DNA of 64,000 nucleotides from Lineus longissimus (GCF_910592395.1 NC_088321.1:13826001-13890000), one strand, 5' to 3'. Counted from the first letter of the stretch, positions 11,760 through 23,329 are shown. Notes: generated from the letters alone by a model not told the origin. Numbers and translations are program-made.

Positions 11760-12314
11760 CGCGAAATTCCTTCAAGATACTATCGGCGGAAATGCCGTGT
11801 TGTTTCTAATCGGAAGGCCTTGTCTGGATTTTTAACAGATTGGTATCAGTGCGTAATCAGCATATCGCAAAACTCACGTGTGTTTATTTTCGCGAATTGC
11901 GTAAAGCCACCACTCTCGAAAATATATTAACTTTTCCGTAAATCTTTATTCAAAAAAATATTGAAAGAAATTTCGTAGTCCACCAAAATAAAAATCGTAA
12001 AAATTTCGTTTTTATCAGAAATATTTGCGAATCGCACAAAATATACCAGTACACTGTCCCTTGTGTGTTTATGAATTTAGTACCATATCAAGTGCAGCAG
12101 CTGACTAAAAGTGGAGGGGATACACGCTCAATCATATACTTTTTAATCACACCTCCATGACATGAGCCCATATTATCTGATAAGATTTAAATCTCATAAC
12201 TTCCCTTTTAATTCGTGATCACAATTGCATAACGTCAAGGTTAGGCACGTTAGGCCAGATGATAACTTTCACACCACATTTCTATGGATGTATTTTACAT
12301 CGTGACCGCTGAGA
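11760..12314. promoter_or_regulatory. Divergent intergenic region shared by the two carboxypeptidase genes
   Basis: The 555 bp between the two start codons must hold both 5' UTRs and promoters unless non-coding first exons lie elsewhere. No clear TATA box is seen at a standard distance on either side. The plus-strand copy contains an inverted pair of GATA motifs (12173-12184) directly followed by a perfect 12-bp palindrome AGATTTAAATCT (12184-12195). GATA factors are known regulators of gut enzyme genes in animals. Their use here is inference. Confidence 0.6.
12173..12184. promoter_or_regulatory. Inverted GATA-site pair
   Basis: TTATCTGATAAG has a minus-strand GATAA and a plus-strand TGATAAG separated by one base, about 130 bp upstream of the gene 2 start codon. 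It matches the WGATAR consensus on both strands. Binding is not shown. Confidence 0.4.
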
Positions 12315-15300
12315 ATGAGGTTCGGAGTTGCAGTCCTGTTGGTTCTAGTTGGGACGGCCCTGGCCAAGCCCTCGAAACATCAACCAGTTAGCTATGACGG
12401 GTAAGTAAATCATTTTTTGACCGTGTCCGAAGATTTTAATTTCGGTCGTCCTGGTTAGCCTATAAAAGAGGGGTAGAAACGCGTATCAGCCGCGCAACAC
12501 AAAACAACAGCACAATAGAGACCAGTCCTGGGCTGAGTTCCAATTGCTTTTTAGAAAAAGGTTTGTTAGGCTGGGGAATGCCACCAATGTAAAGCTCTTT
12601 GAGACGACTCCACAGTGAGTGCTACAAAAGAAATGAAACTTTATTTTTATTTTAAGTTACAAGATTTTCCGTCTCACGCCAACGAACCAAAACCAGCTGC
12701 AGTTCTTGCAGACTTGGTATTCTGTCGGAAGAATTGGGGTGAGTAGTTGAGGTAAAAGAAGAAAATACGAAAAACGGCTGTTTAAAGCCTAAATGCATTT
12801 GAGTATTTACGAAAGCAATCCAGTAGGTGGGATGCAGTGTTCGGATCTAGCCGATAAAATGTCCGGTGATTATTCGCACTCGGGCCATTTCCAGTGGAGA
12901 CCTATCCTCTTCTTGGCATCACGATCAGCTTAATGAATCCTTGTTCATAGGCGCGCTATGCCATGGGAAGGGGTGGTCTGAACGACACTCTTTGAAGGAA
13001 AATTTTGGAAATTGACCAGGAAAATCCATTGAGCAATTTTGTTTTCATTTTCAAAATTGACCATTTATGGCCCCCTCACATGAAATCCAGGCTGCGCCTA
13101 AGTTGTTTGTATATCATTTGTCTGATTGCTTCATTTTGATTCCAGGCTGTATTTTGGAATGCACCCAAAGATCTTCACGCAAAGTGCGACTTACAAGTCG
13201 AGCCGAAGTCCTTGAGTGATGTAACGAAGGCTTTGGTCGCAACGGGGATGAAGTTGGAAGTCGTCATCGACGACCTTGGGAAGTAGGTATTTGACTGCTC
13301 AACCGTCGACCTCGATATTCACTAAAATAGACATAAAGCTTGCAGCACATTGGCCGTCCGGTGTCCAGGACTTTTCTGCCGATAATGCCTAAACACCAGA
13401 AAAATCCACAGTGTGCAATTACTGATGAAGTCAACTGCGCAATGTCTACGCAGGTAGTGTGCTCTCACTGAGATCCTCTCAGCTGCCGCCAACTATCATG
13501 CGGCGATAGTCGTGCAAACTCCTCCTGGACGTCGGAACTGGCGGCCAGTGTGCTGCATTTTTTTGCAATGTGATGATTTTTTATACTTACATGTATAGCA
13601 TTTGATTTTGATTTTGCAGGGCCATCGCTAAGGAGCGCAACGAGAATAACCAAGGAAGGTTACGCGCCGGAAGCAGTTTGAAATTCAACAAGTACCACAG
13701 AATTGCTGATGTAAGGAGTCGGGTGTATCTGCCTCATATTTCTTGTTTTGGAGTTCTTCCTCACAACGAAAGTCGCAAAAATCATCTACCCACCTCATAT
13801 ATCAAATCCCTTTTATATAGCTATTGTGGAGCAACTGATATTTCGGACTATTTTTCTGAATTTAAGTGTTTTTCCATTTGCCGTGAGAGTAGTAATTTCC
13901 TTTCCGTGGTTATTTAAACAATAAGAACGTTTTGCATGATAAATTTCCGTATCTATCTTCACTACGGCAAATTTGCGCTACAGAGTTAAAACTATTATTA
14001 CCAGCCGAGATCCTACACATTTCCACTTATTCCGTGAGGAAAATGTTTCTGGGCTCAGTTTTCAGCATGAGGTTTGACACAGGGATATAATGTCACCTTG
14101 GCAGTACCATCACAGCAGGTAACAAGGTCTCTCACTCCAAGACCAAAGGTATAGATTACGTAAGATTGCTACAAGTTCCCCCTGATTATCAATGTAATGA
14201 AGATTATAAGCAGTACTCAGTAAGATGGACATCGGAAATTTATTGCTGAAAGTTTCCCTAGGACAGATTTGCCGTAATGGTCGCAAATTTGCCGTAATGT
14301 TTTCAGATTAACATGTGGATGGAGGATATCGCGACCAAGTGCCCACCAGGCCTCAGCTGCAATGTCCAAACCATTGGCCAATCCCACGAGAGTCGTGATA
14401 TGAAAATCATCAAGATTGGCGCCAACTCAAATGGCAATTCCACCAAGCCAGGAATCTGGATCGACTGTGGCATTCACGCCCGGGAATGGATCTCACCAGC
14501 TACATGCGTTTACACGATATACAGGGTAAGTGTATCGGAAAATGCCAGCATATATTCGGAAATTTATGTTGTCAGGAAGAAAAAGGAATAAAGCTCATTC
14601 TAATAAACAAGGGGGTAAGATTTCGACGAGAAATGTCCAGGTACCGGCATCAAGTTCAAGTTTAATTAACGGTCTTCATATTTTGACCTCACCTTTTGAT
14701 CTGAGCCGGTTTCGCTCGTTGGCAGGGCTTTCCAACTACTCGTGCAGCACATTAATGGGGCGCCACGCTGAACGAAGGGGCGCCAGGCTTCTGTAAGTTT
14801 AGGGCTGTCGCGCGTCTTTCCGTTAAGAGTTGAACTATTTAATTGAATTCAGATGATTGACGACTTTTCCCGAGGATACACCAGGGCCACAGCTGTCCTC
14901 AACCAGTACGATTGGTACTTCCTTCCCTCAGCCAACCCTGACGGGTACGAATTCACGTGGGATGATGACCGCATGTGGCGCAAGACGAGGTCACCGAACT
15001 CCGGAAGCTCATGCATGGGGACTGACCCGAACAGGAACTGGGACTACCAATGGATGGGTATGCTTTTATACTGCACAATGCATTGCGTTTCTTTGATATG
15101 CATGTTCCGGGCCCGGATCACCTTACTCCAGAGGCTCTTACGTTGGGCGGAACTAACGCCAATCCAGAATTGATGTAAAAGACTAAAAATTCAATCATTG
15201 CCAAGCATGCAGATCAATACACGTTTTAACAACATTGGGTTGGTACAATGGGAAGAGTCAAGAAACTCTTTACAGGTGAAGCAAGATCCAGTTACCTTAT

Positions 15301-17016
15301 TAGTGACGAGGATGGCTTGCTGAGTTACAGAGGTGACCGCTAGGTTACACCACAGTTTCGCATTGAATAACTTGTCCTCGATATACTTTGTTCTACTCTC
15401 TAAGTAAAGATATCGCCTGACCGTGAAGGCCCCATAATTTCAGTTTTCACTTGTGACTTTTGCCCCAAAGACCCACGTAATGAGTTCTGAGTGATTGATT
15501 GTCATTAGCAGCAATGATTTTCTTTGAAAAGAAATCAGTCCAATCCCGTACTTGAAATCATCCTGCAAGTCTTCACCTTTCAGTGGCCGGTGCCAGCAGC
15601 AACCCCTGCTCCTACACCTATGCCGGAACGAAGGCCTTCTCAGAGGCCGAGACTACGGCCATGAGGGATTTCATCAATAGTGTGAAACCAAGCCTGAGGG
15701 CCTACGTATCCATCCATTCGTACTCGCAGTTGATCCTGCTGCCATATGGTGTGGCACCAGCCATCCCTGCAGACTACAATGAACTGGTAAGTATATCATC
15801 AGACACCCCCGACTCTGTGGTGGTGACACAGATAGTCGCCATGAGGAACACCCATAGGACTGACTGAGAAAAAGAAGATCAATTGCATAGTGGTTAGGGT
15901 GCCAGTTGGTCGACCACCTGGGCTCGTAACCAGGTGGTCGTGGGTTAGACGCTTGGAAGGTTGGGGTCACTGTTGATTCATCGGTATTATTTTGTCTTTA
16001 CGACCTAGGATATTTTTTATTACGTTGCTTCGTATTTCGAATGAGACGTGCAACTGTGGTTACGTGTACCTGGTGCCCATGACAGGGTAAGCAAAAGACC
16101 CCCACCGAGTGAGAAACAGGAGTAGCTCGCGATGGCCAGTATAAGTTCTACATCTAGCCGAAGACGAAGTCACTCGGCCATTGAACCCTGACCTTTTAAC
16201 TCCTCGCCGAAGTACGTGGCACGTTGGAACGCTCATCCCACCTTTGGAGGTGGATTGGCCCTGGCTACAGAAAGCGGAGTGAATGTATAAGAAAAAAAGG
16301 ACAACATCTGTTCTCCTGAAAATGTGTCCGGCCAAGTTTGTGGCACACGTGGTCATTGTCTCACCGGCTGTCACTAGATTGGTAGCAATGCTCCGCGATC
16401 TGAATTGAAAAGGCGTCAAAGCACATTTTGTTACATACTGAACTCCCAGCGGTATTGCCTCCGTAGCATCCACGTGTTGTGTGGAACCTGAGCAGTATGA
16501 GTACATTGAGGGTTAAGATGATTTTGTAACCAACTCTTCTTTTACTGAAGTTTATATTCTCTGTAGGAACGTGCAGCTAAAGCCGCCCGTGATGAGCTTG
16601 GATCGATGTTCGGGACCGTCTACCGAGTGGGAGCCACCCCCGCCCTTCTTTGTGAGTATGAAACGGTGTTACAGAGAGTCCCGGCCAATCGAAAAAAAAC
16701 AGCTCCCTTCTGAAGTAGTTGGTAAAAACTGGACTCAGATTTTGGACTCTGGACGCTGGACGCTATCTCTTCTGTCTGGCTAATAGTTTTACCTGCCTCG
16801 CGTTTACCCTTTCTAATTCCCTGCCTCTATTTCACAGACGATGCTGCAGGCACCTCTGCCGACTGGGCCAAGTTTGTCGGCATCAAATACGCGTACACTT
16901 ACGAACTCAGGGATACTGGAAGATACGGATTCATTCTCCCTGCGGACCAGATCCTGGCCACGGCCAAGGAGACCTACGTATCGCTGCAGAGGCTGGCTGA
17001 AGAGATGAAAGCATGA
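12315..17016 (+). CDS. Carboxypeptidase A-like zinc metallocarboxypeptidase (M14A pro-enzyme), gene 2, nine exons
   Basis: Spliced CDS of 428 aa. Exons: 12315-12400, 12657-12738, 13146-13282, 13620-13710, 14307-14525, 14853-15057, 15584-15786, 16567-16651, 16838-17016 (1287 nt). Intron phases are identical to gene 1 and five of nine exon lengths are exactly equal, so the pair is an inverted duplication of one gene. Seen: signal peptide [17 protein letters not shown]; propeptide YKIFRLTP and AVFW; likely activation cut after R117 (RLR|AGSS). Zinc ligands are H189, E192 (HAREW) and H318 (SIHSY). N266-equivalent Asn and Arg lie in DPNRNWD, the Tyr is Y370 in LLYDAAGT, and the catalytic Glu is E392 in YELRDTG. 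The S1' residue is A377 (GTSADW), which argues against a B-type basic specificity. Differences from gene 1: a 2-residue insertion in exon 5 and a 2-residue deletion in exon 6. Start chosen because it gives a complete signal peptide with A at -3. Inferred role: secreted digestive enzyme paired with gene 1. Confidence 0.95.
12520..12655 (+). mobile_element. Possible SINE 3' end in intron 1 of carboxypeptidase gene 2
   Basis: AAAGCTCTTTGAG followed by GAGTGCTACAAAAGAAATG and a T-rich tail resembles the 3' ends of many tRNA-SINEs (AAAGCGCTTTGAG ... GTGCTATATAAAT ... TTTATTTT). The tail runs straight into the exon 2 acceptor. Head not identified. Confidence 0.35.
15889..16125 (+). mobile_element. 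tRNA-derived SINE (intron 7 of carboxypeptidase gene 2)
   Basis: The tRNA-like head has TAGTGGTTAGGGTGCC and a degenerate B box GTGGGTTAGACGC. The tail GGTGCCCATGACAGGGTAAGC is shared with the element at 55491-55705. This common tail on tRNA-like heads defines one SINE family in the window. Confidence 0.6.
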
Positions 17017-17136
17017 GGCAGCCGTCCTAGAAGGTCGTGAGCACATTTCACACGATCCTGGAGGACAGGTGTAGAAGTAGAAAATGTCCCCCTGGAAAAA
17101 GTGTCCGAATTTCAAACTGGGCAATGTTTAGTGTCC

Positions 17137-17198
17137 TAAAAGGTACCCAGGACGATCCTGGGTAACTTTTAGGATTACCCAGGTTGGTCCTGGGTAAT
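17137..17198 (+). other. Two adjacent hairpins in the 3' UTR of carboxypeptidase gene 2
   Basis: Hairpin 1 (17137-17171) has a 16-bp stem with one mismatch around a CGA loop, centred on ACCCAGGACGATCCTGGGT. Hairpin 2 (17174-17198) has a perfect 10-bp stem, ATTACCCAGG pairing with CCTGGGTAAT, around a 5-nt loop. A further half-site TACCCAGGACGA follows near 17208. Both lie between the stop codon and the poly(A) signal. Confidence 0.75.
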
Positions 17199-17256
17199 GT
17201 TTATGTATACCCAGGACGACATCTACCGATTCGGCGTGAGTAGGCGCGGGTATTCT

Positions 17257-17262
17257 AATAAA
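17257..17262 (+). terminator. Poly(A) signal AATAAA of carboxypeptidase gene 2
   Basis: A canonical AATAAA 241 nt after the stop codon of gene 2. It defines a 3' UTR of about 260 nt that includes two strong hairpins. Confidence 0.65.
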
Positions 17263-17461
17263 GCGTATGCAGCATATTCTTGTTCTGGTTTTTTGCTTCT
17301 CCAAGCACTGATACATCGCCTTACATAATCCCAGCCTGTCCGTTCACACTATTACAGAGAAACGTCCTCATTCGCCACTTTCCTCAAGTAGAAATCACGT
17401 GTTGGACTTCCTGTCTTATATTCTGGTAGGCTATTCACCGGATCCAACAGTTAAAAGGGTA

Positions 17462-17812
17462 TATAGTTAGGATGCTGCCATCATGGCAGTTGACCGAAGA
17501 AGCAGTTGGCTAGCACACAATGTCAATGATGGAGAGTAGATGGTGGTGGGGAGAGGGGGGGGGGGGGGGGGGGTATAGTTAGGATGATGCCATCATGGCA
17601 GTTGACCGAAGAAGCAGTTGGCTAGCACACAATGTCAATGATGGAGAGTAGATGGTGGTGGGGAGAGGGGGGGGGGGGGGTATAGTTAGGATGATGCCAT
17701 CATGGCAGTTGACCGAAGAAGCAGTTGGCTAGCACACAATGTCAATGATGGAGAGTAGATGGTGGTGGGGGGGGGGGGGGGTAGTTAGGATGATGCCATC
17801 ATGGCAGTTGAC
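17462..17812 (+). repeat. Minisatellite, ~100-112-bp unit with internal poly(G)
   Basis: Units start at about 17462, 17574, 17681 and 17780 (the last partial). Each has TATAGTTAGGATGATGCCAT, a shared middle, and GGTGGTGGGGAGAG running into a G tract. The units differ mainly in G-tract length (about 23, 14 and 14), so the poly(G) seems to expand and contract with the unit. Confidence 0.9.
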
Positions 17813-19721
17813 CCGATAGACGCTGACGCAGTATAGAAAATAGGTGGGAAGAATGTAGGGAGGAAACTAAACACAGCAGAAGAAGAATAGGTACTTGCGC
17901 CCGGAGATAAGCATAATGATCCCAAGACCCAAGTGTAGGATTTGTCTAACAAGCGTGAATACTTTGAGGTCTCATTAGGGATTTTTTTTTGTATTCATGT
18001 GCGGCCAAGCCCTAACCGTAGTTCCTAAAAAATCATTGATTTCTTGGTCCTCACAGTATACCAGTGTTGTTTTAGCAGTTGTTTTGGCAATGACATGTTT
18101 TTGGAGTTTCTGAAACCTAGAGCGCTACTCAATAGGAGGCTAACAAGAAACTGCGCATTTTACTGTTGTTGCCGACGTATGTGTACAATGAACTTGGGAT
18201 GTGCGTCGGCCCCGTGTTGAAATGCCGTCCAGTGTCAGTTGGTGCGTTTTTCGCTGATTTGTGCAAAATTCAACATATCTCAAAAGTTCAATGGTTGACC
18301 CTCGATTTTTCTTTGATTTTTGTGTAGAGTAAGCAACTGTCTTTCATGGGAGAATGGTCACTGTAAGAATTATTTAGGAAGAAATGTATAATATTTGGGA
18401 TTTTCCGTGATTGTCCGGTCGAATTGGCAATATTGCCATTTGGGATGGTGAACAGAGCTACAGGGCTGCTCACCCCAGATTTTTTTTGTGTGTATTGTGA
18501 CCCCCAGAATTGAGTATTTTTCCTCTTAATTGAGTATTTTTGATATTTTGAATGAAAGAAATGAGTATTATTTGCAATAAATGAGTATCCATAAAAACAC
18601 CTCTATTTTCAATTATTTTAATGCAATATTGAACACAGAAAATACAATGAGCGAACGAAACCCACTTTTTGAATGGTTTTTCACACCAAAACATTGCTGA
18701 TTTGTCGACACAGCTATACAACCTAATACCTTTCATTAAATGGATGCACACTTGGCGCTTTGACTGCAACTTTCACTTTTCAGACACACACATACACAAA
18801 ATTCAAATCTTACAGGCACGTTTAAGTGCTTTGAGGTATACATAAAAGTAAAAAAAATCACTGAGTGGCCTTTTCAAAATGTTCCAGCAGCAGCCAATCA
18901 TTAAATTTAATTTAATGTTGGAAGAAATAAAATAATCACCAAGGCTTGAAATAAGAGGTATTGCATAGCAATTATGCTGCCTAAATGTCTTGAATTGCTC
19001 CACAATGGATGAGTGTTGGATCAAATTTTCTACACTACCGGTAGCTTTTGGTCAAAAGGAACAGTAGAACTGCTACACAAGACTAGAAAAAATTTAATCA
19101 CAGGCAAACCATGCCTAAAATAATCATACAGCAGCATCTTAATCACTTTTATCAAAACATATAGTACCCTAGGAAAGATTGCCACATTCCAGATTCCATA
19201 CACATTCCGCTGTCAAAATCGGAATGCATTGCATTTTAAGATCTCAAGCAACGCCTCAAGCAAACCAAACCTCCAGATACACCGCACACATACACAGCCT
19301 TTCGAGTACAGCGAGCGAGACTGGATTGGTTCGATTGTCTGCTGATAGGCGCCACTACTAACTTCTTCTAGGGCGGGAACTGGCAGGCGGGAATCGGGAA
19401 GCTTTCGTTGGACCGGGGGCGGCGGACCGGGGCGGGGTTTGAAATCGTTGGGGGTTGTTAAAGAAAACGTACAAAGCACATGAAATAACGTACAATTTTA
19501 ACAAACATCAATGCGTATTTTGAAAAATATTTGCGTACTTAATTAATGAAATGAAATGCGTACAAATTCTTACAATTACGTACTTGCGTATTCAGACATC
19601 ACAATGCGTACCAAATACGTTAATTACGTATGGGTGCGAAGCCCTGGAGCTAGGAGCAAATGCGACGCATATGATTTATTGAAAGAAATAAAATGCCCAA
19701 TTTAACATCCTGCAGAATCAG
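17813..19721. other. Intergenic, AT-rich, no supported gene
   Basis: Contains repeated GAGTATTTTT/ATGAGTATT motifs (18500-18590), a GC-rich stretch 19370-19440 and a run of TGCGTA/TACGTA words at 19500-19640. No reading frame resembles a known family. Confidence 0.5.
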
Positions 19722-21302
19722 GGGAATTGGGCGTTTCCAGTGATATACGACACAAATGGGTTGTCCTCATGCAATCACTTTGGAAACGCGTTTTAAAATG
19801 GATGTTACGTCCTGTTAATGGGGCGCGTCATCATCGCGTACATTCGGGAAAAACTCTCTAACGAGACCTGAGGGTAGCGCGCGCGTTTGAGTTAGTGCGC
19901 ATGCGCTTTTTTACGGAAAATTGAAATGACTTGTGTTGCTGACGAGTGGTTTCAGGTTTCACGGTAGGGCTTTGTCATGGAAACGGCGAAATAAACATTG
20001 AGACCAATGTACTTTCAAGATTATTGCATTATAAATTCGACCAGACCGTCGACATCCTCGGGCCTCCCACCTTTTCAGCAAAGCATTGTGTACATTCTTA
20101 ACCAATCAGATTTCGAGTGACATCACTGTCCTTATATGGGTATCTTTCACACGTGCCTTTGTTTACAATTCTGAATGGAATAATTGATACTTCACTAGAG
20201 GTATTGCTTGTCAAAAGTACAAGTATTGCTTGTCGAAAGTTATTAAGTTTTAGAATATCACCAAAACATAGACCATATACATGCACTAGTATAGGCCTAC
20301 ACCACATGCACTTGACAAGCTTCAGTATTTAAAACATTTAAACCTTTCATTATTACTTCAAGACAGTGACGTTCGATCCAATATTCTTTGAGGCTGTTGG
20401 AGAGGCTTCTTGTCTAAACAGTACCATTCTGCCCCCTCTAAGGCATAGGCCTACATTGGCAACTAATGAATTTACTGCGAATTGAACACAGTTGAACACA
20501 ATGTGAATAATTCAGTCTCGGTTTCACCGAAAAGAAGGCGACATGTTATTAAGCCCCCCTTTAGGAGGGGCTCTTAAGATACACGTGTGTGTGGGAGTAT
20601 ATACTGATTTGATGAGAAATAAAGAGAGTAACTATTGTATATCCTACAAACAATTTTTTTTGGTATATTTCTGAATTAACTCCGTTGAGTTTACCGATTT
20701 CTCCGCGATCTTCCGGTGGTGGTTGCTATCCCATTTGTTGAAATTAATTTAAATCAATTTAAATCTTCATGGGAATTCGCTACATCATATGCCTAAGAAA
20801 TTGGCCAATTATATTAATATTTTTATTAGAGAAATATCCGTCCTAAATAATGACAGAAAAGGGTGGTTTATTTCAATTTTGTGTCGACATGATCGAGGTC
20901 ACGTGACATAAAAACAAAACAATCGCACACACCCGTCCAAAAAAGGCACTTTAAGAAAAACAAATACGTTTTTCCAGCTTAAAACCACACTGACGACTAA
21001 GTTATATTGGTCTACTGCCCAAATCTGAAGTATCAAATTGAATCACAAACTAGAACTAGCTCTATTTAGCTATAGTTGCGTGAAAAATTCGGGTGAGCGA
21101 CGTACATTCTGTACCCTAGCGGCCAATAATTAAACTACTTTCAGCCGTCTGCTCCGGTCTCGTTAGGGAGTTTTTCCCAAATGTACGCGATGATGACGTG
21201 CCCCATTAACAGGACGTAACATCTATTTTAAAATGCGTTTCGAAAGTGAATGCATGAGGACAACCCATTTGTGTCGTATATCACTGGAAACGCCCGATTC
21301 CC
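19722..21302. mobile_element. 1.58-kb element with ~150-bp terminal inverted repeats
   Basis: The left arm 19722-19872 and right arm 21152-21302 are reverse complements with scattered mismatches. Shared blocks include CACAAATGGGTTGTCCTCATG, trimmed here to ACACAAATGGGTTGTCCTCA, and TTACGTCCTGTTAATGGGGC. The ~1.28-kb centre has no coding frame I recognise. It is either a non-autonomous DNA transposon with long TIRs or a foldback element. No clear target duplication seen. Confidence 0.75.
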
Positions 21303-21426
21303 GTGAATAAGGTCAATCACAATGTATTACATTACCAAAACAAAAATGTGTCGGAAGGAACTATATGGATGGTCCCATCGCACCCCCCCCCCCTCCAGCA
21401 GTATGACACAGAAGGGCTAGTTGACT

Positions 21427-21965
21427 GTCCACCGGGGGGGTTTGGGGGGAGCTTCCCCCCAACGCACTGGTAAAAACCTATGTCGACGGAGGGGGGTTTG
21501 GGGGGTGTCCCCCCATTGTAACAGCTGTAGTTGTTAGAGCTTGCACTTAACATATGCTCGTAGGGGGGTTCGGGGGAGCTCCCCCGACCTAAAGGGGGGC
21601 TCACTAAGTTCTTGACTTTACATATTAATGTATAATGATCATGATAATTAGGAGACCCTGTGTGTGTGTTTGATCCAACATACCGCGTTGATGAGATGGA
21701 AGTTTGCCAGAGTGCCTTAAACTGTTAAAAGGTAGGCTATAATAAAGTCAGCATTAGTATGCGGGCGGGGACTATTTCTTTATGGGGCCTTATGGTTCAG
21801 CGTCTCCAAGGAATTCTATTTTTAGAGTCCAATGGGGGAGGTTAGGGGGCCTTCCCCCAATGTAATGGCTAAAACCTGTCACTTTCAGAGAATGGGGGAG
21901 GGGGTTTGGGGGACTCATCCCCCATGTACTGGCTAAATATGTCAGAAGGACGGGGGGGGGGGCTC
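21427..21965. repeat. Array of G-rich hairpins (GGGGGTTTGGGGG...CCCCCC)
   Basis: At least five units in two clusters (21427-21600, 21826-21965). Each pairs a G run, often GGGGGGTTTGGGGGG, with a C run about 5-8 nt later, separated by spacers containing CTGG(T/C)(A/T)AAA(A/T). They can form both hairpins and G-quadruplexes. Frames through it are proline/glycine-rich artefacts. Confidence 0.7.
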
Positions 21966-22596
21966 TCCCATGTCAAACAGTTGTGTGAGTTCACTAGAGT
22001 TTGCTCTTTAAATATTATGAAGGGGTAGCTCTGACTGATGACTGCTATCTCGGCACATCGACATACCTCGGCACCAGTAACGGTTTATCAGGAAGAAATC
22101 ACCTAGAGTATACGTCAAATAAAATAAATACTACAGTCGCGTAACGCGCCACGAAATTATTTGCCGCTTTTAAAAGAGTTTAGGCACGTTTTGTGCAATA
22201 AATATGCAAGTTCGGTAGGTTTAAAAGATAGTTTTCTGATTTGGAATCTAAATAAATGTTATTTGATGATTATAAGCCCAAATGAATCTGTCAATACCGA
22301 CAGATTTGACAGGAAACGCGACTCTGTGGGGAGAATTGAATGGCGAGCACGTGCTCGTCATTCGTTGATCCGAATAATTTTAGTTCACATTCTGTACCTA
22401 ATATAATCAAGGTAGTTTTGTATTGGTAAGAGGACATGATTAGTCTAAGCACAGCCATAGAGCACATGCACAGGCCCCTGAAGGCCGAAGCCTAATACTA
22501 GAGACTTGGCGGGATTATAAACCAGTGAATCACAGAATGGGATAAGCGCAACCAGGAAAGAATGAGTAGACCCTACTATAAGAAGGGAAGAGTACC

Positions 22597-23087
22597 ACCG
22601 TATTCAGGCATATTTAGGCACACTGCGCTTATATTCAGGGTGCGCTTATCTCCCGAATATTAGCGCATGCGCTTAACAATGAGAAAAAAAGCGAAGGTAA
22701 CATACAAATCCAGGCGCATTGGACACCAAATTGCCACGTCAACATCATTTGTAACATACACATCCTATGTTGTTTGTTTTTTCAAAGTACACGAATGCTG
22801 GTTTTAAATATTTAATCTAATATCTGCTGTCACAACCTGGCGGGGACTGCACAGTGCGAGGTAAAGCATTGTTGCATCGGCCATACAAGAATCCCACACT
22901 TCTGGGACACTACATATGCAGTCACATGCGCACCACGCAGTATAGGAACGAGTATAGTATAGAATTGACCCAACAAAATTTATAGGCGCATGCGCTTGAG
23001 AACGGCAAATTTGACCAGGTAAAACACGGGTGAAAACAAGCAGTTTTCGTTTGTATGCACATGCGCCTAAATACGCATAAATACGGT
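22597..23087. mobile_element. ~490-bp MITE-like element with ACCGTATT ends
   Basis: The left end ACCGTATTCAGGCATATTTA and the right end, reverse complemented ACCGTATTTATGCGTATTTA, form an imperfect TIR that continues with GGCGCATGTGC/GGCACACTGCGC. The interior repeats GCGCATGCGCTT (near 22664 and 22986). No ORF. Superfamily not assigned. Confidence 0.6.
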
Positions 23088-23329
23088 ATATTCATGAGAA
23101 GGTCCGGGACTTTCTGACACTAGACTTGCAGGTATTGACTAATCAGAAGAGAGCTATCATGCTTGTTCGGCTCAGATAGAGAGCACGACCATGATCACAT
23201 ACAGGGGTTTCAATTGGTCAAAAATCCTGTCACCTGACAGGAAGTCCATCATGATTTCTGCTTAAGGAAAGTGGCATATAGGACTGTTGATGAACTGAAT
23301 GCTTGAATATTTACTCTTTGTATTTTAGA

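Noticed and set aside
15889-15960. Functional tRNA gene
   Set aside because: The B box is degenerate, no complete cloverleaf forms by eye, and the tail is shared with a SINE copy.
16060-16506. 148-codon minus-strand frame
   Set aside because: Inside intron 7 of carboxypeptidase gene 2 and overlapping a SINE tail, with no domain similarity.
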